This document shows, in pieces, positions 1 through 8,969 of a stretch of 64,000 bases of DNA; position 1 is the stretch's first letter, and each line of letters begins with the position of its first letter. Made by a program: the position numbers and the translations under genes. The DNA lies in NCBI RefSeq assembly GCF_007748195.1, contig NZ_CP037920.1, positions 5,795,800 to 5,859,799 on the forward strand, read 5' to 3'. The notes under the pieces were generated by a model. The model was not told where the DNA came from, did no database searches, and saw nothing but the letters and a program-made list of their open reading frames with translations. This DNA comes from Gimesia aquarii. GTDB taxonomy: Bacteria; Planctomycetota; Planctomycetia; Planctomycetales; Planctomycetaceae.

Positions 1-802
1 GGGGCTATTTGAAAAAGACATCAAACAGATAGCGCAAATGGTGCATGATGCAGGTGGTCTCGTTTATATTGATGGTGCCAACATGAACGCCATCCTCGGT
101 TACACACGCCCTGGTGACTTTGGAGGGGATATGATGCATTTTAATGTGCATAAAACTTTCACCGGTCCACACGGTGCTGGTGGACCAGGGGCAGGTCCCA
201 TTGCGGTTCGCGACTTCCTGGCTGACTATCTACCTGGCCCAGTCATCAAACAAACGAAAACCGATTCGGAAGAAAATCAATTTGTACTGGAAAACCCTTC
301 CAAATCCATAGGACGCATTCGAACATTCTACGGAAATATCGGAATCTTAGTACGAGGCTATTGTTACTTGAGAACACTCGGAGCAGAAGGCTTAAAAGCC
401 GTCTCTGAAAATGCGGTTCTGAATGCAAACTATCTCAAAGTCATTCTAAAGGATGTGCTCCCCGTACCCAATGGTGATTTGTGTATGCATGAGTTTGTGG
501 CTTCTGCCTCAAAAATGAAGTCCAAAAATGGGATCACCGCGATGGACATCGCGAAACGACTGCTCGACTTTGGTTTTCATGCTCCAACAGTCTATTTCCC
601 ATTGGTTGTACCTGAAGCCATCATGGTCGAACCAACGGAAACTGAATCAAAAGAAACTCTAGATGCGTTCGCCGAGATAATCCGCCAGATTGTAAAGGAA
701 GATCCAGAGTTTCTACACGAGGCGCCGCACAGCACCGACATCAGTAGGCCTGATGAAGTCATTGCTGCCCGTAACCCAATTCTGCAGTGCTGCGAACCAT
801 AA
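1..802 (+). CDS. gcvPB: Glycine dehydrogenase (decarboxylating) subunit 2, C-terminal part
   Basis: This is the C-terminal ~266 residues of the PLP-binding P-protein subunit of the glycine cleavage system, which decarboxylates glycine and passes the aminomethyl group to the lipoyl arm of H-protein. The frame is open from base 2, so the start lies outside the window. The PLP lysine sits in the family motif N-V-H-K-T-F, followed by PHGAGGPGAGP. The preceding YIDGANMNAILG stretch and the C-terminal EPTETESKETLDAF stretch also match this family. The next gene, 53 bp downstream on the same strand, is a lipoate/octanoyl ligase, consistent with co-supply of lipoylated H-protein. A split P-protein (subunits 1 and 2) is implied because the sequence ends at the length expected for subunit 2. 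Confidence 0.96.
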   Translation, partial: GLFEKDIKQIAQMVHDAGGLVYIDGANMNAILGYTRPGDFGGDMMHFNVHKTFTGPHGAGGPGAGPIAVRDFLADYLPGPVIKQTKTDSEENQFVLENPSKSIGRIRTFYGNIGILVRGYCYLRTLGAEGLKAVSENAVLNANYLKVILKDVLPVPNGDLCMHEFVASASKMKSKNGITAMDIAKRLLDFGFHAPTVYFPLVVPEAIMVEPTETESKETLDAFAEIIRQIVKEDPEFLHEAPHSTDISRPDEVIAARNPILQCCEP

Positions 803-855
803 CAGGTTTTTTGAATGCATAAAATTAAATATCACACTACAGTCTGATTCACAGT

Positions 856-1632
856 ATGACTCATCCTTCACCTCCGGATTTCTGTCGTCTGATAATTGAG
901 CCTGCTCCTTTAACCGGGAGTTGGAATATGGCCATTGATGAATCTCTACTAGAATCCGCTGCTTCACAAAATATTTGTTCGTTACGCTGGTACCGCTGGA
1001 AAAAACCTACAATTTCTCTCGGTTACTTTCAAAAAAATGATACCGAACAGAATAACGATGTTTGGCAAGATCTTTCCAGAGTGCGTCGACTCTCAGGAGG
1101 TGGTGCTATTTTACATCACCATGAGCTAACCTATTCTTTTACGATTCCAGCCAGCCATCGGCTTTCCAAGTCACTACCAGATCTCTACCTGACAATTCAT
1201 CAACCACTGATTGATGTCTTGTCTGCTCATCAGCTCAAAGTGGAATTTCGTGGTGTTTCCGTTACCGCTAAATCAGAACCATTTCTCTGTTTTGGTCGTG
1301 GTGATGAACGGGATCTGATATATCTTGGGCACAAGATTCTCGGAAGTGCTCAAAGGCGAAGAAAGGGTGCAATAGTACAGCACGGAAGCCTTTTACTACT
1401 GACTTCGGAATACGCCCCTCAATTTCCAGGCCTCCTGAATCTAGTAGAACAAACCAGCTTGTACCAGCAAGAATTTCTAATGCAATTGTCTGAGGAATGC
1501 TCTCAGGCTATTGCCAAAGCGGTCAATCTGCCTCTTAAGTATCAAAACCTGACTGACGAGGAATTCTCGCTTGCTAACCATCTGGAAAAAGATAAGTATT
1601 CACAAGCTACCTGGAACTCACGAAAGAAATAG
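856..1632 (+). CDS. Lipoate-protein ligase A / octanoyltransferase (LipM-LplA family)
   Basis: A 258-residue protein of the biotin/lipoate A/B ligase fold. The N-terminus has W-N-M-A-I-D-E near residue 25. The lipoyl/ATP-binding signature RRLSGGGAILHHHELTYS is near residues 75-92. The conserved lysine region is G-H-K-I-L-G-S-A-Q-R-R near residues 157-167, and Lys is the expected substrate-contacting residue. It would attach lipoate or octanoate to lipoyl domains. Its position just after gcvPB points to glycine cleavage H-protein as one target. The C-terminus is short compared with E. coli LplA and has no separate accessory domain, so an LipM-type octanoyltransferase is as likely as an ATP-dependent lipoate ligase; the sequence alone does not separate them. 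Confidence 0.88.
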   Translation: MTHPSPPDFCRLIIEPAPLTGSWNMAIDESLLESAASQNICSLRWYRWKKPTISLGYFQKNDTEQNNDVWQDLSRVRRLSGGGAILHHHELTYSFTIPASHRLSKSLPDLYLTIHQPLIDVLSAHQLKVEFRGVSVTAKSEPFLCFGRGDERDLIYLGHKILGSAQRRRKGAIVQHGSLLLLTSEYAPQFPGLLNLVEQTSLYQQEFLMQLSEECSQAIAKAVNLPLKYQNLTDEEFSLANHLEKDKYSQATWNSRKK

Positions 1633-2052
1633 TCTTATCAGTTGTTAGATCAGGAGTTACCAAAATCAAGTGAACTTATCCGTATTATTAAGAAATTATT
1701 TACATGGCGCTTCTGTCTTTTATCTTCATTGACATAGCACTACAGGCGTGATAGCGTTACTTATATAGTAGATATATTAATCTATAAAAATTTAGTGTTA
1801 CGGAAAACAGTAGTGGATCTTTACTTACGATGAAGTGAGTCAAACCACACAATGCGGGCCAGTTGAGCATTGTAATTTGCTCCTTTCATTTGAATATTAG
1901 AAATTATTTCACTCATTTCTGTTTCTTGTTCATTTCAAGCTTCTTTTGTTCCAACGACAAGTCATCGGAGATAGGACGACTGAACGATTTCAGTCAAACC
2001 ATATTTCAGAACTATCATGTGTTCTGTATGAAACCTATGGAGTGGACGATTT
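1633..2052. other. Intergenic region, no gene recognised
   Basis: About 420 bp of AT-rich sequence between the ligase and the FHA gene. An open frame at 1863-2093 lacks a ribosome-binding site and resembles no protein. GGAG at 2038-2041 precedes the FHA gene start. No clear terminator hairpin was found. Confidence 0.5.
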
Positions 2053-2874
2053 ATGTTGCAACCTGCGTTAAAAGTAATAGGCGGTCGTCATAACGGAAAA
2101 CAAATTCCAATTACAGGCAAAAAATTTTTAATCGGCCGAGAAGAAGACTGCCACTTACGACCCAACAGTGACATGGTTAGTCGACATCATTGTGTATTCA
2201 CAGTTGACGAATACAGCGTTCGCCTTCGTGACTTTGGTAGTACTAATGGTACTTCAGTCAATGGAAAACGAATTAAGGGTGAAATTCAACTCGCGCATGG
2301 CGATAAGATCCAAGTCGGTAAACTCGACTTCGAAATCATTATTGCCAAGTCAGCAGATGCTGAAAGTTCACAAAATGACCCGGGAGCTGTTGCCGAAGCA
2401 CCTTCCAGTGGAGAAATTCTGACTGGGTCAGATACTGTGTTCGATATTCCGGTTCGTTCTAATGACGATTCTCAAACACCTGCTGCGGCTCCTGAAGAAA
2501 CGACTCCCGCTCCTGAAACACCATCGACTCCTGAGGTCTATACTGGGGATACTCAAATTCTGTCTACAGAACAACAGCAACAAGCCCAACAAGCAGGCTA
2601 CCCTCCGCAACAGTATCCTTATCCACCACAACAGATGCCACCCGGACAACAATACCCATACCCAATGCCACCTCAGTACTACCCACAACAAGGGTATCCT
2701 CAACAACCGATGCCAGCCTACCCTCAACAGTACCAGGTGCCACCACAAGGCTATCCCCAGCAACCACCTCCTCAACAACCACCAGAAAACGCAGAGAATG
2801 AGCCGGTCGTCCCAGACCTGCCACCAGTTACTCTACCACCGCCTGAAGAAACCGGTGTAAAGAATCAAGAGTAA
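2053..2874 (+). CDS. FHA-domain protein with a Pro/Gln/Tyr-rich tail
   Basis: A 273-residue protein with no signal peptide or membrane segment. Residues ~5-100 form a forkhead-associated domain, the phosphothreonine-reading fold, with the hallmark motifs IGREEDC, SRHHC and GSTNGTSVNG. Residues ~100-165 are an acidic Ser/Pro/Thr/Glu linker. Residues ~170-255 are a low-complexity tail of repeated Y-P-Q-Q and Y-P-P-Q-Q units, like prion-like or adhesive low-complexity tails. The FHA part should bind a phosphorylated partner in the cytoplasm; the tail may mediate self-association, which is inference. It stands alone, but three other FHA proteins are encoded in this window. Partner kinase and function are unknown. 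Confidence 0.85.
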   Translation: MLQPALKVIGGRHNGKQIPITGKKFLIGREEDCHLRPNSDMVSRHHCVFTVDEYSVRLRDFGSTNGTSVNGKRIKGEIQLAHGDKIQVGKLDFEIIIAKSADAESSQNDPGAVAEAPSSGEILTGSDTVFDIPVRSNDDSQTPAAAPEETTPAPETPSTPEVYTGDTQILSTEQQQQAQQAGYPPQQYPYPPQQMPPGQQYPYPMPPQYYPQQGYPQQPMPAYPQQYQVPPQGYPQQPPPQQPPENAENEPVVPDLPPVTLPPPEETGVKNQE

Positions 2875-3178
2875 CAAAGATCAAATCATCGCTCATCTGC
2901 GTGCATTTTTTCAACAATGCGATCGCCATTCATTGAATGCAATACCAATGTTGAAAACAACATTGGTCAAAGTTCGTAATTCAAATTCCCGACATTAGCT
3001 TCTTCATTCTATTGAGTTCCCATTGCTTTTCTGAAAGACGTTTGCGAGAATTATTATAAGAGATCAGACAAGGAATAAAGTTCGATCGTTCAAAGATTGT
3101 AACTTATATCATTTCAGTGTCCCTGACAATGACTAAGATTTCGCGAACCATGACGTATGAAAAAGGGAGAATCCTTTA
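2875..3178. other. Intergenic region with one perfect hairpin
   Basis: 304 bp. It contains a perfect 10-bp stem with an AAAA loop at 2944-2967, about 70 nt after the FHA stop codon. No U-run follows, so it is more likely an mRNA 3'-end or stability structure than a classical terminator. Near its end, GGGAGA at 3165-3170 is the ribosome-binding site of the next gene. Confidence 0.5.
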
Positions 3179-3391
3179 GTGAATGATTCAGCCAATGCCA
3201 GCAACGATATTCAGAGACGATATCGTGAGTTTCTTGACCTGCTACCTCTGACTCTGGCACTCGCCGGTCTTCCCGAAAGTGATCATGGGAAATATTACAC
3301 TGAAGAACAGGTTGAGGCTCGAGCTTATACAATCAAACACGCATTCAAACAAGCTCGTATCCTGGCAAGAGAGTGTGTTCAAAAGCATTAA
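3179..3391 (+). CDS. Small conserved-looking hypothetical protein (70 aa)
   Basis: A 70-residue soluble, mostly helical protein starting with GTG, preceded at 8-nt spacing by GGGAGA (3165-3170). It has a leucine-rich LLPLTLALAGL segment (~residues 20-31), YYTEEQVEARAYTIKHAFKQAR (split here only for description) with a basic helical C-terminus, and a single cysteine near the end. The good ribosome-binding site and ordinary codon use support a real gene. I do not recognise the family. No operon partner: the next gene downstream is on the other strand. Confidence 0.6.
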   Translation: MNDSANASNDIQRRYREFLDLLPLTLALAGLPESDHGKYYTEEQVEARAYTIKHAFKQARILARECVQKH

Positions 3392-3447
3392 ATTTTTGAA
3401 TGCCAATCTCCGAGTCAAATAAAAGCTCAATGAACCATACTGAAACG

Positions 3448-3867
3448 CTATTCACTTTTCAGTTCAAATGAAAACTCATTCGATCCAGAATCACTGACGT
3501 TTGCATCCAAAGTAGTTTTTGTATTGTATTGTGCTGGTAAATACTGCTCTATCGCTGGTGTGGGAACATCGTCAGGTGCACCTCCAACAACTGTTTTACC
3601 CGGTATTTCTTTCGTTGCAGTAATGACCACCGCTTTTTTGCCTGCAGTTGATCTAAGAGAGTATTCTCCCTCTTCTATTTTCCCTGCAGCACTAGCTGCG
3701 CTTCCCTCAACGTCACGAAAAATAATATCGCCTTCTGCCAAAGGTTCACCATCGAGTGTTACTTTTCCAGACACGGGAAACTTTGCAGGTCCATCACTTG
3801 AACCACCACAACCGACTATCGCTCCTATCAAACATACCAAAATCAAAAAAACTGAGAGCGTTTTCAT
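3448..3867 (-). CDS. Lipoprotein with carboxypeptidase-regulatory-like (transthyretin-like) domain
   Basis: About 139 residues when started at the MKTLSVF methionine. The longer frame to 3918 only adds an unlikely leader. The N-terminus is a lipoprotein signal with lipobox I-V-G-C at about residues 17-20, followed by a Gly/Ser-rich linker. The body begins FPVSGKVTLDGEPLAEGDIIF, a pattern common in planctomycete lipoproteins with a beta-sandwich 'carboxypeptidase regulatory-like' fold. It lies 77 bp downstream of a DUF1559 gene on the same strand, a pairing seen repeatedly in planctomycetes, so the two probably form a transcription unit. Cell location is probably membrane-anchored, outside the cytoplasm. 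Precise function is unknown. Confidence 0.8.
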   Translation of the reverse strand: MKTLSVFLILVCLIGAIVGCGGSSDGPAKFPVSGKVTLDGEPLAEGDIIFRDVEGSAASAAGKIEEGEYSLRSTAGKKAVVITATKEIPGKTVVGGAPDDVPTPAIEQYLPAQYNTKTTLDANVSDSGSNEFSFELKSE

Positions 3868-3944
3868 ATTATATGTCCTGTTGAATAAAATTGTCCCTGA
3901 TATAAACATCAGGGACAATAAAAAAACTTTAAATCTTGAGCTAC

Positions 3945-4898
3945 TTAAAATTCACCGACAACTTCATCACCTGAAATGGTTGCCAACGCACGGAATGTAC
4001 CTTGATCAATATTTTCAGAAATAAATCGAACAGCACCATCAGCCATTCCCACATGCACACCACCAACGTGCTTGCTACGTGCGTAATTCCATCGAATAGA
4101 TGTATTGCTGACACAAGGCGCATTGACATCTGTTGTACTTTTACAAAGATAATTTTGATCTGGAGCCGATGTATTCGGTGTTTCAAATGCCGTAAAAGTG
4201 ACTTCACCATGAGCCCCTCCAATCCAATAGCAACCAGGGCATCCCCAAGAGAAACCAGTGGGAACGGTCACACGTTGTACTCCTTCACTCAACATCATTG
4301 TGCTTGAAGTCCCATCAGTAATGTCCCGTATCTTGGTTTTGGTTTCATATCCAAACATCCCGTCATCAGATCCTGTAGAGAGGTTTCTTGACCAACCAAT
4401 ACATCCCATATAATTTCCTCCCCAACGTACCCCAGAAGATTCTGCAAATGCAGGCCCTACGTCTGAAGGACACATGAAAGCTGGTAATGCCGTACGAACA
4501 AATGTCTGACTGCTCGAAATATTATGCACGTGATTACTAGTGCTCGCAGAAACGTTTGCACAATCCGCTTCATAAGCGTTATACATCGGTGCCTGATCGA
4601 CATAAGGAAGAATGCGGTGGAACCAAGTATCACGTTGATGGCATGCTTGTGGATACCATCCATTGGCCCCTCGATGTGCATATGGAAACACACGATGTGC
4701 GCTTTCATAGTTGTGCATTGCCAACCCAATTTGCTTTAAATTATTTTTGCAAGTACTGCGTCGTGCGGCTTCACGTGCCTGCTGGACGGCTGGCAGGAGT
4801 AAGGCAATCAAAATAGCAATGATGGCAATCACGACTAACAATTCGATAAGCGTAAAGCCTTCCCGTTTAGAGGGAGTATGGAATGGTCTCATATTCAA
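3945..4898 (-). CDS. DUF1559 protein with prepilin-type N-terminal methylation motif
   Basis: A 317-residue planctomycete-specific exported protein. The N-terminus carries the type IV pilin/pseudopilin processing motif [17 protein letters not shown] at about residues 14-30, followed by [33 protein letters not shown], the classic start of DUF1559. The C-terminus has the family's [18 protein letters not shown] ending. AAAGGA in the minus orientation lies ~9 nt upstream of the start. Such proteins are expected to be processed by a prepilin peptidase and assembled outside the inner membrane, but their role is not established. It is probably co-transcribed with the lipoprotein gene downstream. Confidence 0.95.
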   Translation of the reverse strand: MNMRPFHTPSKREGFTLIELLVVIAIIAILIALLLPAVQQAREAARRSTCKNNLKQIGLAMHNYESAHRVFPYAHRGANGWYPQACHQRDTWFHRILPYVDQAPMYNAYEADCANVSASTSNHVHNISSSQTFVRTALPAFMCPSDVGPAFAESSGVRWGGNYMGCIGWSRNLSTGSDDGMFGYETKTKIRDITDGTSSTMMLSEGVQRVTVPTGFSWGCPGCYWIGGAHGEVTFTAFETPNTSAPDQNYLCKSTTDVNAPCVSNTSIRWNYARSKHVGGVHVGMADGAVRFISENIDQGTFRALATISGDEVVGEF

Positions 4899-5441
4899 TA
4901 TCCTTTATATAAAAAATTGAAACAAAATTGTGAAGAGACACAAAATGAGTTAGCAAATAGTGGCAGGAAAATTACTCAATGGAAGGAGCTGAAAATACTT
5001 AACAGAGGCATGTAAAATATTTAAAGGAGGGATGTAAGATGCTTATAAAATACAATAAAGCACTTACTTTTATGAAGTTTCTTAATTATGATTGTTGCAA
5101 TATGCATTGTCAATCTTCTATCAAAAAAAAATTCGTAAGACCTTCTATACAATAAGTTTAGTCATTAAATGGATACTATACTAAACCGATCTATCTACCA
5201 CTTTTAAATTACAATGCTTCATAGAATTTGCCATCACAAATGAACACCATTGCATTTTAAGTCTTTATGAAATTTCTTCACATAACCTGAAACCTCTATT
5301 AGCGCGAACTGGTATATTTAATTAGATGGCCTGAGGTTTTGATTCAGATTCCTGTTGTAATGTGTGTCGTTTTGAAATTTGTGGGCATAGGAAAGCCTGG
5401 AATTAACGTCCACAAAGCATGACTTAAAACGGGATTTCTCT
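4899..5441. other. Divergent intergenic region, very AT-rich
   Basis: 543 bp between the divergently transcribed DUF1559 and ECF sigma genes, so both promoters should lie here. It also holds a perfect Shine-Dalgarno sequence followed by a 38-codon frame, listed separately. No convincing hairpin terminator or operator palindrome was seen. Confidence 0.5.
5039..5155 (+). CDS. Possible 38-residue small protein with strong ribosome-binding site
   Basis: An ATG at 5039 lies 8 nt after AAAGGAGG (5023-5030), one of the strongest Shine-Dalgarno matches in the window. The frame runs 38 codons to TAA at 5153-5155. The peptide is basic at the C-terminus and contains a Cys/His cluster D-C-C-N-M-H-C near residues 18-24. 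Its AT-rich composition and short length mean it could be chance. No known family is recognised. Confidence 0.22.
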   Translation: MLIKYNKALTFMKFLNYDCCNMHCQSSIKKKFVRPSIQ

Positions 5442-5999
5442 GTGAATGAAGAAGATGCGGCGCAAGTCCGAAGTTGCCTGGAAGGTAATAAGGAGGCGAT
5501 GCGCGCATTTGTTGCGAGGTTTCAAAGTTCTATTTTTGGACTCTGTTACCGTATGCTGGGACATCGGCATGATGCCGAAGACGTTGCACAGGAAGTGTTT
5601 GTTCGTGCATTTCGCAGCCTTCACCAATGGGATTCCACACGAACTTTAAAACCCTGGTTATTGACTATCGCCGCCAATCGATGCAGAACATTTCTGAGTA
5701 AACGGTCAAAACGACCCATTCCTGCAGAATTCGCTCCCGAATTGGCAGTCAGTCAATCACCGGAACCATTACAGGATCTTGGTGAGGAACTCCAGAACGC
5801 CATCAATCTATTACGTGAAGATCATCGAACGTGTTTTATCTTATTTCATCAAGAACAAATGAGCTGTCAAGAAATCGGCGAAGTTCTGGATAGACCGGAA
5901 GGTACCATCAAAACATGGCTCCACCGCTCCAGACAAGAATTAGCGTCAATCTTAAGACAGCGTGGAATCGTACCAGAGGTCAGACATGAATCTCGTTGA
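5442..5999 (+). CDS. ECF-type RNA polymerase sigma factor
   Basis: 185 residues, the usual ECF length. Region 2 (residues ~25-90) contains the helix FGLCYRMLGHRHDAEDVAQ (a -10 and core-binding signature), then FVRAFRSL and PWLLTIAANRCR. Region 4 (residues ~125-178) contains the helix-turn-helix MSCQEIGEVLDRPEGTIKTW followed by LHRSRQEL. It starts at GTG with GGGA 8 nt upstream. It would direct RNA polymerase to an alternative promoter set. The next gene overlaps its 3' end by 14 bp and encodes a single-pass membrane protein in the position of an anti-sigma factor, so membrane-linked regulation is inferred. Confidence 0.95.
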   Translation: MNEEDAAQVRSCLEGNKEAMRAFVARFQSSIFGLCYRMLGHRHDAEDVAQEVFVRAFRSLHQWDSTRTLKPWLLTIAANRCRTFLSKRSKRPIPAEFAPELAVSQSPEPLQDLGEELQNAINLLREDHRTCFILFHQEQMSCQEIGEVLDRPEGTIKTWLHRSRQELASILRQRGIVPEVRHESR

Positions 6000-6696
6000 A
6001 TACCAAACAAAACTGGAAAGCATGATCGAAACGCATAATTTTGACCAACGCTCTCAGCTCGAAAATCTGGCTGTATTGTCGCCAGAACACCGCAAAATCT
6101 GGGAAGACTTTTTGATCATGGAACATACATTGCCTGCCTGGAAGCAAGCAGTTCCTGAAGTTGATCTTGTCGAAGCAGTTCTGACACAACTCAATGATTC
6201 TGAACAAACCACACACGAATTGGTACAAGCTCTTGATTCATCGTCAGCACCAATCAATAACCCCCGCCTTAACACTCGCTTGCTTTATGTCAGTATGATT
6301 TCTGTCACGATTTTGTTATTCGCCGTTTCTCTTAAATTTTGGGGGGATCAATCCAAAGTAGTGCCACCTAATACTATTACTAAAAGCACGAATATCGGCT
6401 CGATACCAAAAGCGAATTCACCAAAACAAGCCACACCAAATAACCGTTTGAATCAATTACTGTATAATGCAAGAGCAGCCTCATGGGGACTTGCTCAAAG
6501 TACAGCCGGCGCAATGACTGAAGCAGTGAATCTGGTCCCTATTGCTCCTCAAAAACCGGAATCAACGGACGCCAATCCAGATCGATCAAACTGGGTAGAT
6601 GATATCAATAATGAAATGCAACCACTAAAAGAACAGATTAGCCACGCCTGGAATTTCATTATCCATTCCGTTCCTGAAGAAACGACAAACATTTGA
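5986..6696 (+). CDS. Single-pass membrane protein, putative anti-sigma factor
   Basis: About 236 residues when started at ATG 5986, which has GAGGT at 5976-5980; an alternative GTG at 5962 lacks this. The start overlaps the sigma gene by 14 bp, indicating translational coupling. Residues ~1-90 are a soluble helical N-terminal region. Residues ~96-117 are one hydrophobic helix (YVSMISVTILLFAVSLKF). The rest is a Pro/Asn/Gln-rich outer region with an amphipathic end. The topology and coupling fit an anti-sigma factor, but the zinc-binding H-x3-C-x2-C motif of ZAS-type anti-sigma factors is absent. Sequence similarity to a named family was not recognised, so the role is inferred from context. 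Confidence 0.7.
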   Translation: MNLVEYQTKLESMIETHNFDQRSQLENLAVLSPEHRKIWEDFLIMEHTLPAWKQAVPEVDLVEAVLTQLNDSEQTTHELVQALDSSSAPINNPRLNTRLLYVSMISVTILLFAVSLKFWGDQSKVVPPNTITKSTNIGSIPKANSPKQATPNNRLNQLLYNARAASWGLAQSTAGAMTEAVNLVPIAPQKPESTDANPDRSNWVDDINNEMQPLKEQISHAWNFIIHSVPEETTNI

Positions 6697-6773
6697 TGGT
6701 TTTTTTAGATTTACAAACGTCATTTTATTTCTCACTGTTTAATAATCGCTGGTAATGCACGGATAGAAAACAT

Positions 6774-8594
6774 ATGAAACAGCTGTATCCATTCCAACAA
6801 AATCTGGAGCGACACTTCCGATTACTAATTTCACTGGCATTTGTAATAGCGATATATGTATCCATAAGTGCTTCATCAGCAGTAGCATCAGCGCCATTAA
6901 GCCAGTTAGTAGACGACAATGCAGGAATCTATATCGAAGCCACTGATCTCAATTCTCATGTAAAACAATTTCTTGCTTCTCCTCTCGTCACACGTTTTCG
7001 ACAATCTCATGTCTTTCAATCATGGTTAAAAAGCCAAGATGTGAAAAACCTCAAACAGGGATTGAAAGATATTGAATCCATAACACAACAACCTCTGCTA
7101 CCTTTGCTCAACAAAATATTTGGCAAATCGTTCGGCCTGGCAATCTTTAATAATGGTCCTAAACAGAATCCTTCATTTCTTTTTTTAACGAGTGTCAAAG
7201 ATCCCGCTAACGTTCAAAGTCTTTTTGAAAACTGGTCTGAAAAAATAGAAGTCAGTTTGACTCCAGCTTCATACCAGAACATACCCTATTACGTAGCCAG
7301 CCATAAAACGTCTTCTTCTGAAAAATCTTCACCTCAGGCCTACTATGGCTTTCTTGAAGGGACACTCATTGCCTCTGAAAATGAGAAAGTCTTGCAATCA
7401 GCCATCGATCTGTACGTTAACCAGAACCTCAAAAAGCAGCCTCTCAAAAATCAAGCCTGCATATTCAATTTAAAGATGTACCAACGTGCCCAATCGGTAT
7501 TGTCCCAAAGTGTCGCAGGCTCTGTGTTTTTGAACCCACGTATCTGGGATGAGCATATCCAAACACCCAAAAACGATGTCGAGAGGGGTGTCTTTAACTG
7601 GTGGAAGAAAACGGGGGGATTCACTGTTGGACTTCATCTCCAAAACACAGTGGCTCTTGAAGCAGTTATTCTGTTTGACTCCGAAGCAATCAACTTACCC
7701 TTGCTTGATATCTTACGAATTCCTCCAGAAATACCCAACAACTTCTCTCAGATTCCGAAAAATGCATTGGCGGTGGTCTCAGGTCAGCTTAACGTACATT
7801 TACTGACACAAAAAATAATCGATTTTTATGCTGACAAGCACCCCGAAAAATGGCAAAAAATTCATGCAGTCAGTATCGGTCTATTAGCAGGCTTAGATCC
7901 TGTGACGGAGCTCTCCAAAACTCTAGGACCAAACTTCCTGTTTTATTCCATTCCTCGGGAGGAGCTTTCCTTTGACGCGATCGCCTTTGATGGACTCGTT
8001 GCGTTAGAGCTTTCATCTCCAGACCAAGAAACAAATAAGGCTAGCAAGCCCCAATATCAAATCGCTTTGGAAAATGTAGTTCACTATCTGATGAACAGCA
8101 TGATTACAGATCATAACGCAAAACTAAAAAATGATACTCCACCTTCCATTCTCAGAATTGAAAATCATGATCTCTACGAAATGCGGTGGATTGAAGGACT
8201 TGGACTTTATCAACCGGCATACGGAATAAATGGACAACAGATTGTCTTTGCCAGTTCTCCTGAACTCATCAAAGAGTTCTTCACATTAAAATCGGAGGAA
8301 AGTCTGGCGGCACTTCCGCTCTTCCAAACATGGAAAGAAACGTTTTTTCAAGAAGAGAATCAGCTTTGTTTTCTTAATATTTCATCAATTAGAACATTTA
8401 TCGATGAAAATTCTGACTTTCTCGCAAAACAGCTTGCCAAGGGACAGGGGGGAGACATCCAGAAAGGTCAGCAAAAACTTTCCGGGCTGAAAAGCATACT
8501 CGAATCGTTCGATGGCATCTTCTTCGCAGCCGGTCTCCAAAAATCGCAAGTTCGGGTTATCATCGGCTTAGGCTCACTTGATACCACAAATTAA
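6774..8594 (+). CDS. Exported hypothetical protein, 606 aa
   Basis: The N-terminus has a basic stretch and then a hydrophobic segment (residues ~18-40, ending ASSAVASAP), consistent with a Sec signal peptide or anchor. The mature part, ~565 residues, has alternating beta-rich and helical segments and no catalytic motif that I recognise. Repeated phrases such as LFLTSVKDPANVQSLFENW and QIVFASSPELIKEFF resemble planctomycete exported proteins often labelled DUF3352-like; this is a weak resemblance. It lies 77 bp downstream of the sigma/anti-sigma pair on the same strand and could be their target or part of the operon. Function unknown. Confidence 0.75.
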   Translation: MKQLYPFQQNLERHFRLLISLAFVIAIYVSISASSAVASAPLSQLVDDNAGIYIEATDLNSHVKQFLASPLVTRFRQSHVFQSWLKSQDVKNLKQGLKDIESITQQPLLPLLNKIFGKSFGLAIFNNGPKQNPSFLFLTSVKDPANVQSLFENWSEKIEVSLTPASYQNIPYYVASHKTSSSEKSSPQAYYGFLEGTLIASENEKVLQSAIDLYVNQNLKKQPLKNQACIFNLKMYQRAQSVLSQSVAGSVFLNPRIWDEHIQTPKNDVERGVFNWWKKTGGFTVGLHLQNTVALEAVILFDSEAINLPLLDILRIPPEIPNNFSQIPKNALAVVSGQLNVHLLTQKIIDFYADKHPEKWQKIHAVSIGLLAGLDPVTELSKTLGPNFLFYSIPREELSFDAIAFDGLVALELSSPDQETNKASKPQYQIALENVVHYLMNSMITDHNAKLKNDTPPSILRIENHDLYEMRWIEGLGLYQPAYGINGQQIVFASSPELIKEFFTLKSEESLAALPLFQTWKETFFQEENQLCFLNISSIRTFIDENSDFLAKQLAKGQGGDIQKGQQKLSGLKSILESFDGIFFAAGLQKSQVRVIIGLGSLDTTN

Positions 8595-8969
8595 GATTTC
8601 TCACTTCTGTACACAATTCTGAACATACCGACTAAAATTCCGCCCGATAATTGGAATAATCGGGATAACTACTCAATCGGCAATGTCGATTTTCTTTATC
8701 AGTGTTAATTATTTTAAACAAATCACCCAAACCCGATTCTGACGGGAATAATAGAGTAAGTTAGCTCCACATTCTTAACTTGGCCAGAAAAAATTTGGCT
8801 TCATGGACCGTTTTTCCACAAATGGACTGTGATATTAAAATCAGATATCCAGGGATGATGATTGCAAACGAATGCTTTGCTATCTGTTTTATCTTGTTTT
8901 TTCGTAGTTCATCCGAATACAAATTGATTCAGGTACAACCAGTCCCCTCGAATAAGGTTTCACGTAAAT
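8595..8969. other. Intergenic region with weak hairpin
   Basis: 375 bp. A 6-bp inverted repeat, CCCGAT (8643-8648) with ATCGGG (8659-8664), sits ~50 nt after the preceding stop codon and might end that transcript, though no U-run follows. Nothing else was recognised. Confidence 0.4.

Noticed and set aside
1863..2093. A 76-codon frame overlapping the FHA gene start
   Set aside because: It overlaps the real start in another frame, begins with TTG and has no Shine-Dalgarno.
2428..2778. Minus-strand frames opposite the FHA protein tail
   Set aside because: Antisense to a low-complexity Tyr/Pro/Gln repeat; composition artefact.
3448..3918. The long form of the 3448-3867 lipoprotein gene
   Set aside because: The additional upstream residues precede the methionine of a standard lipoprotein signal, so the shorter start was chosen.
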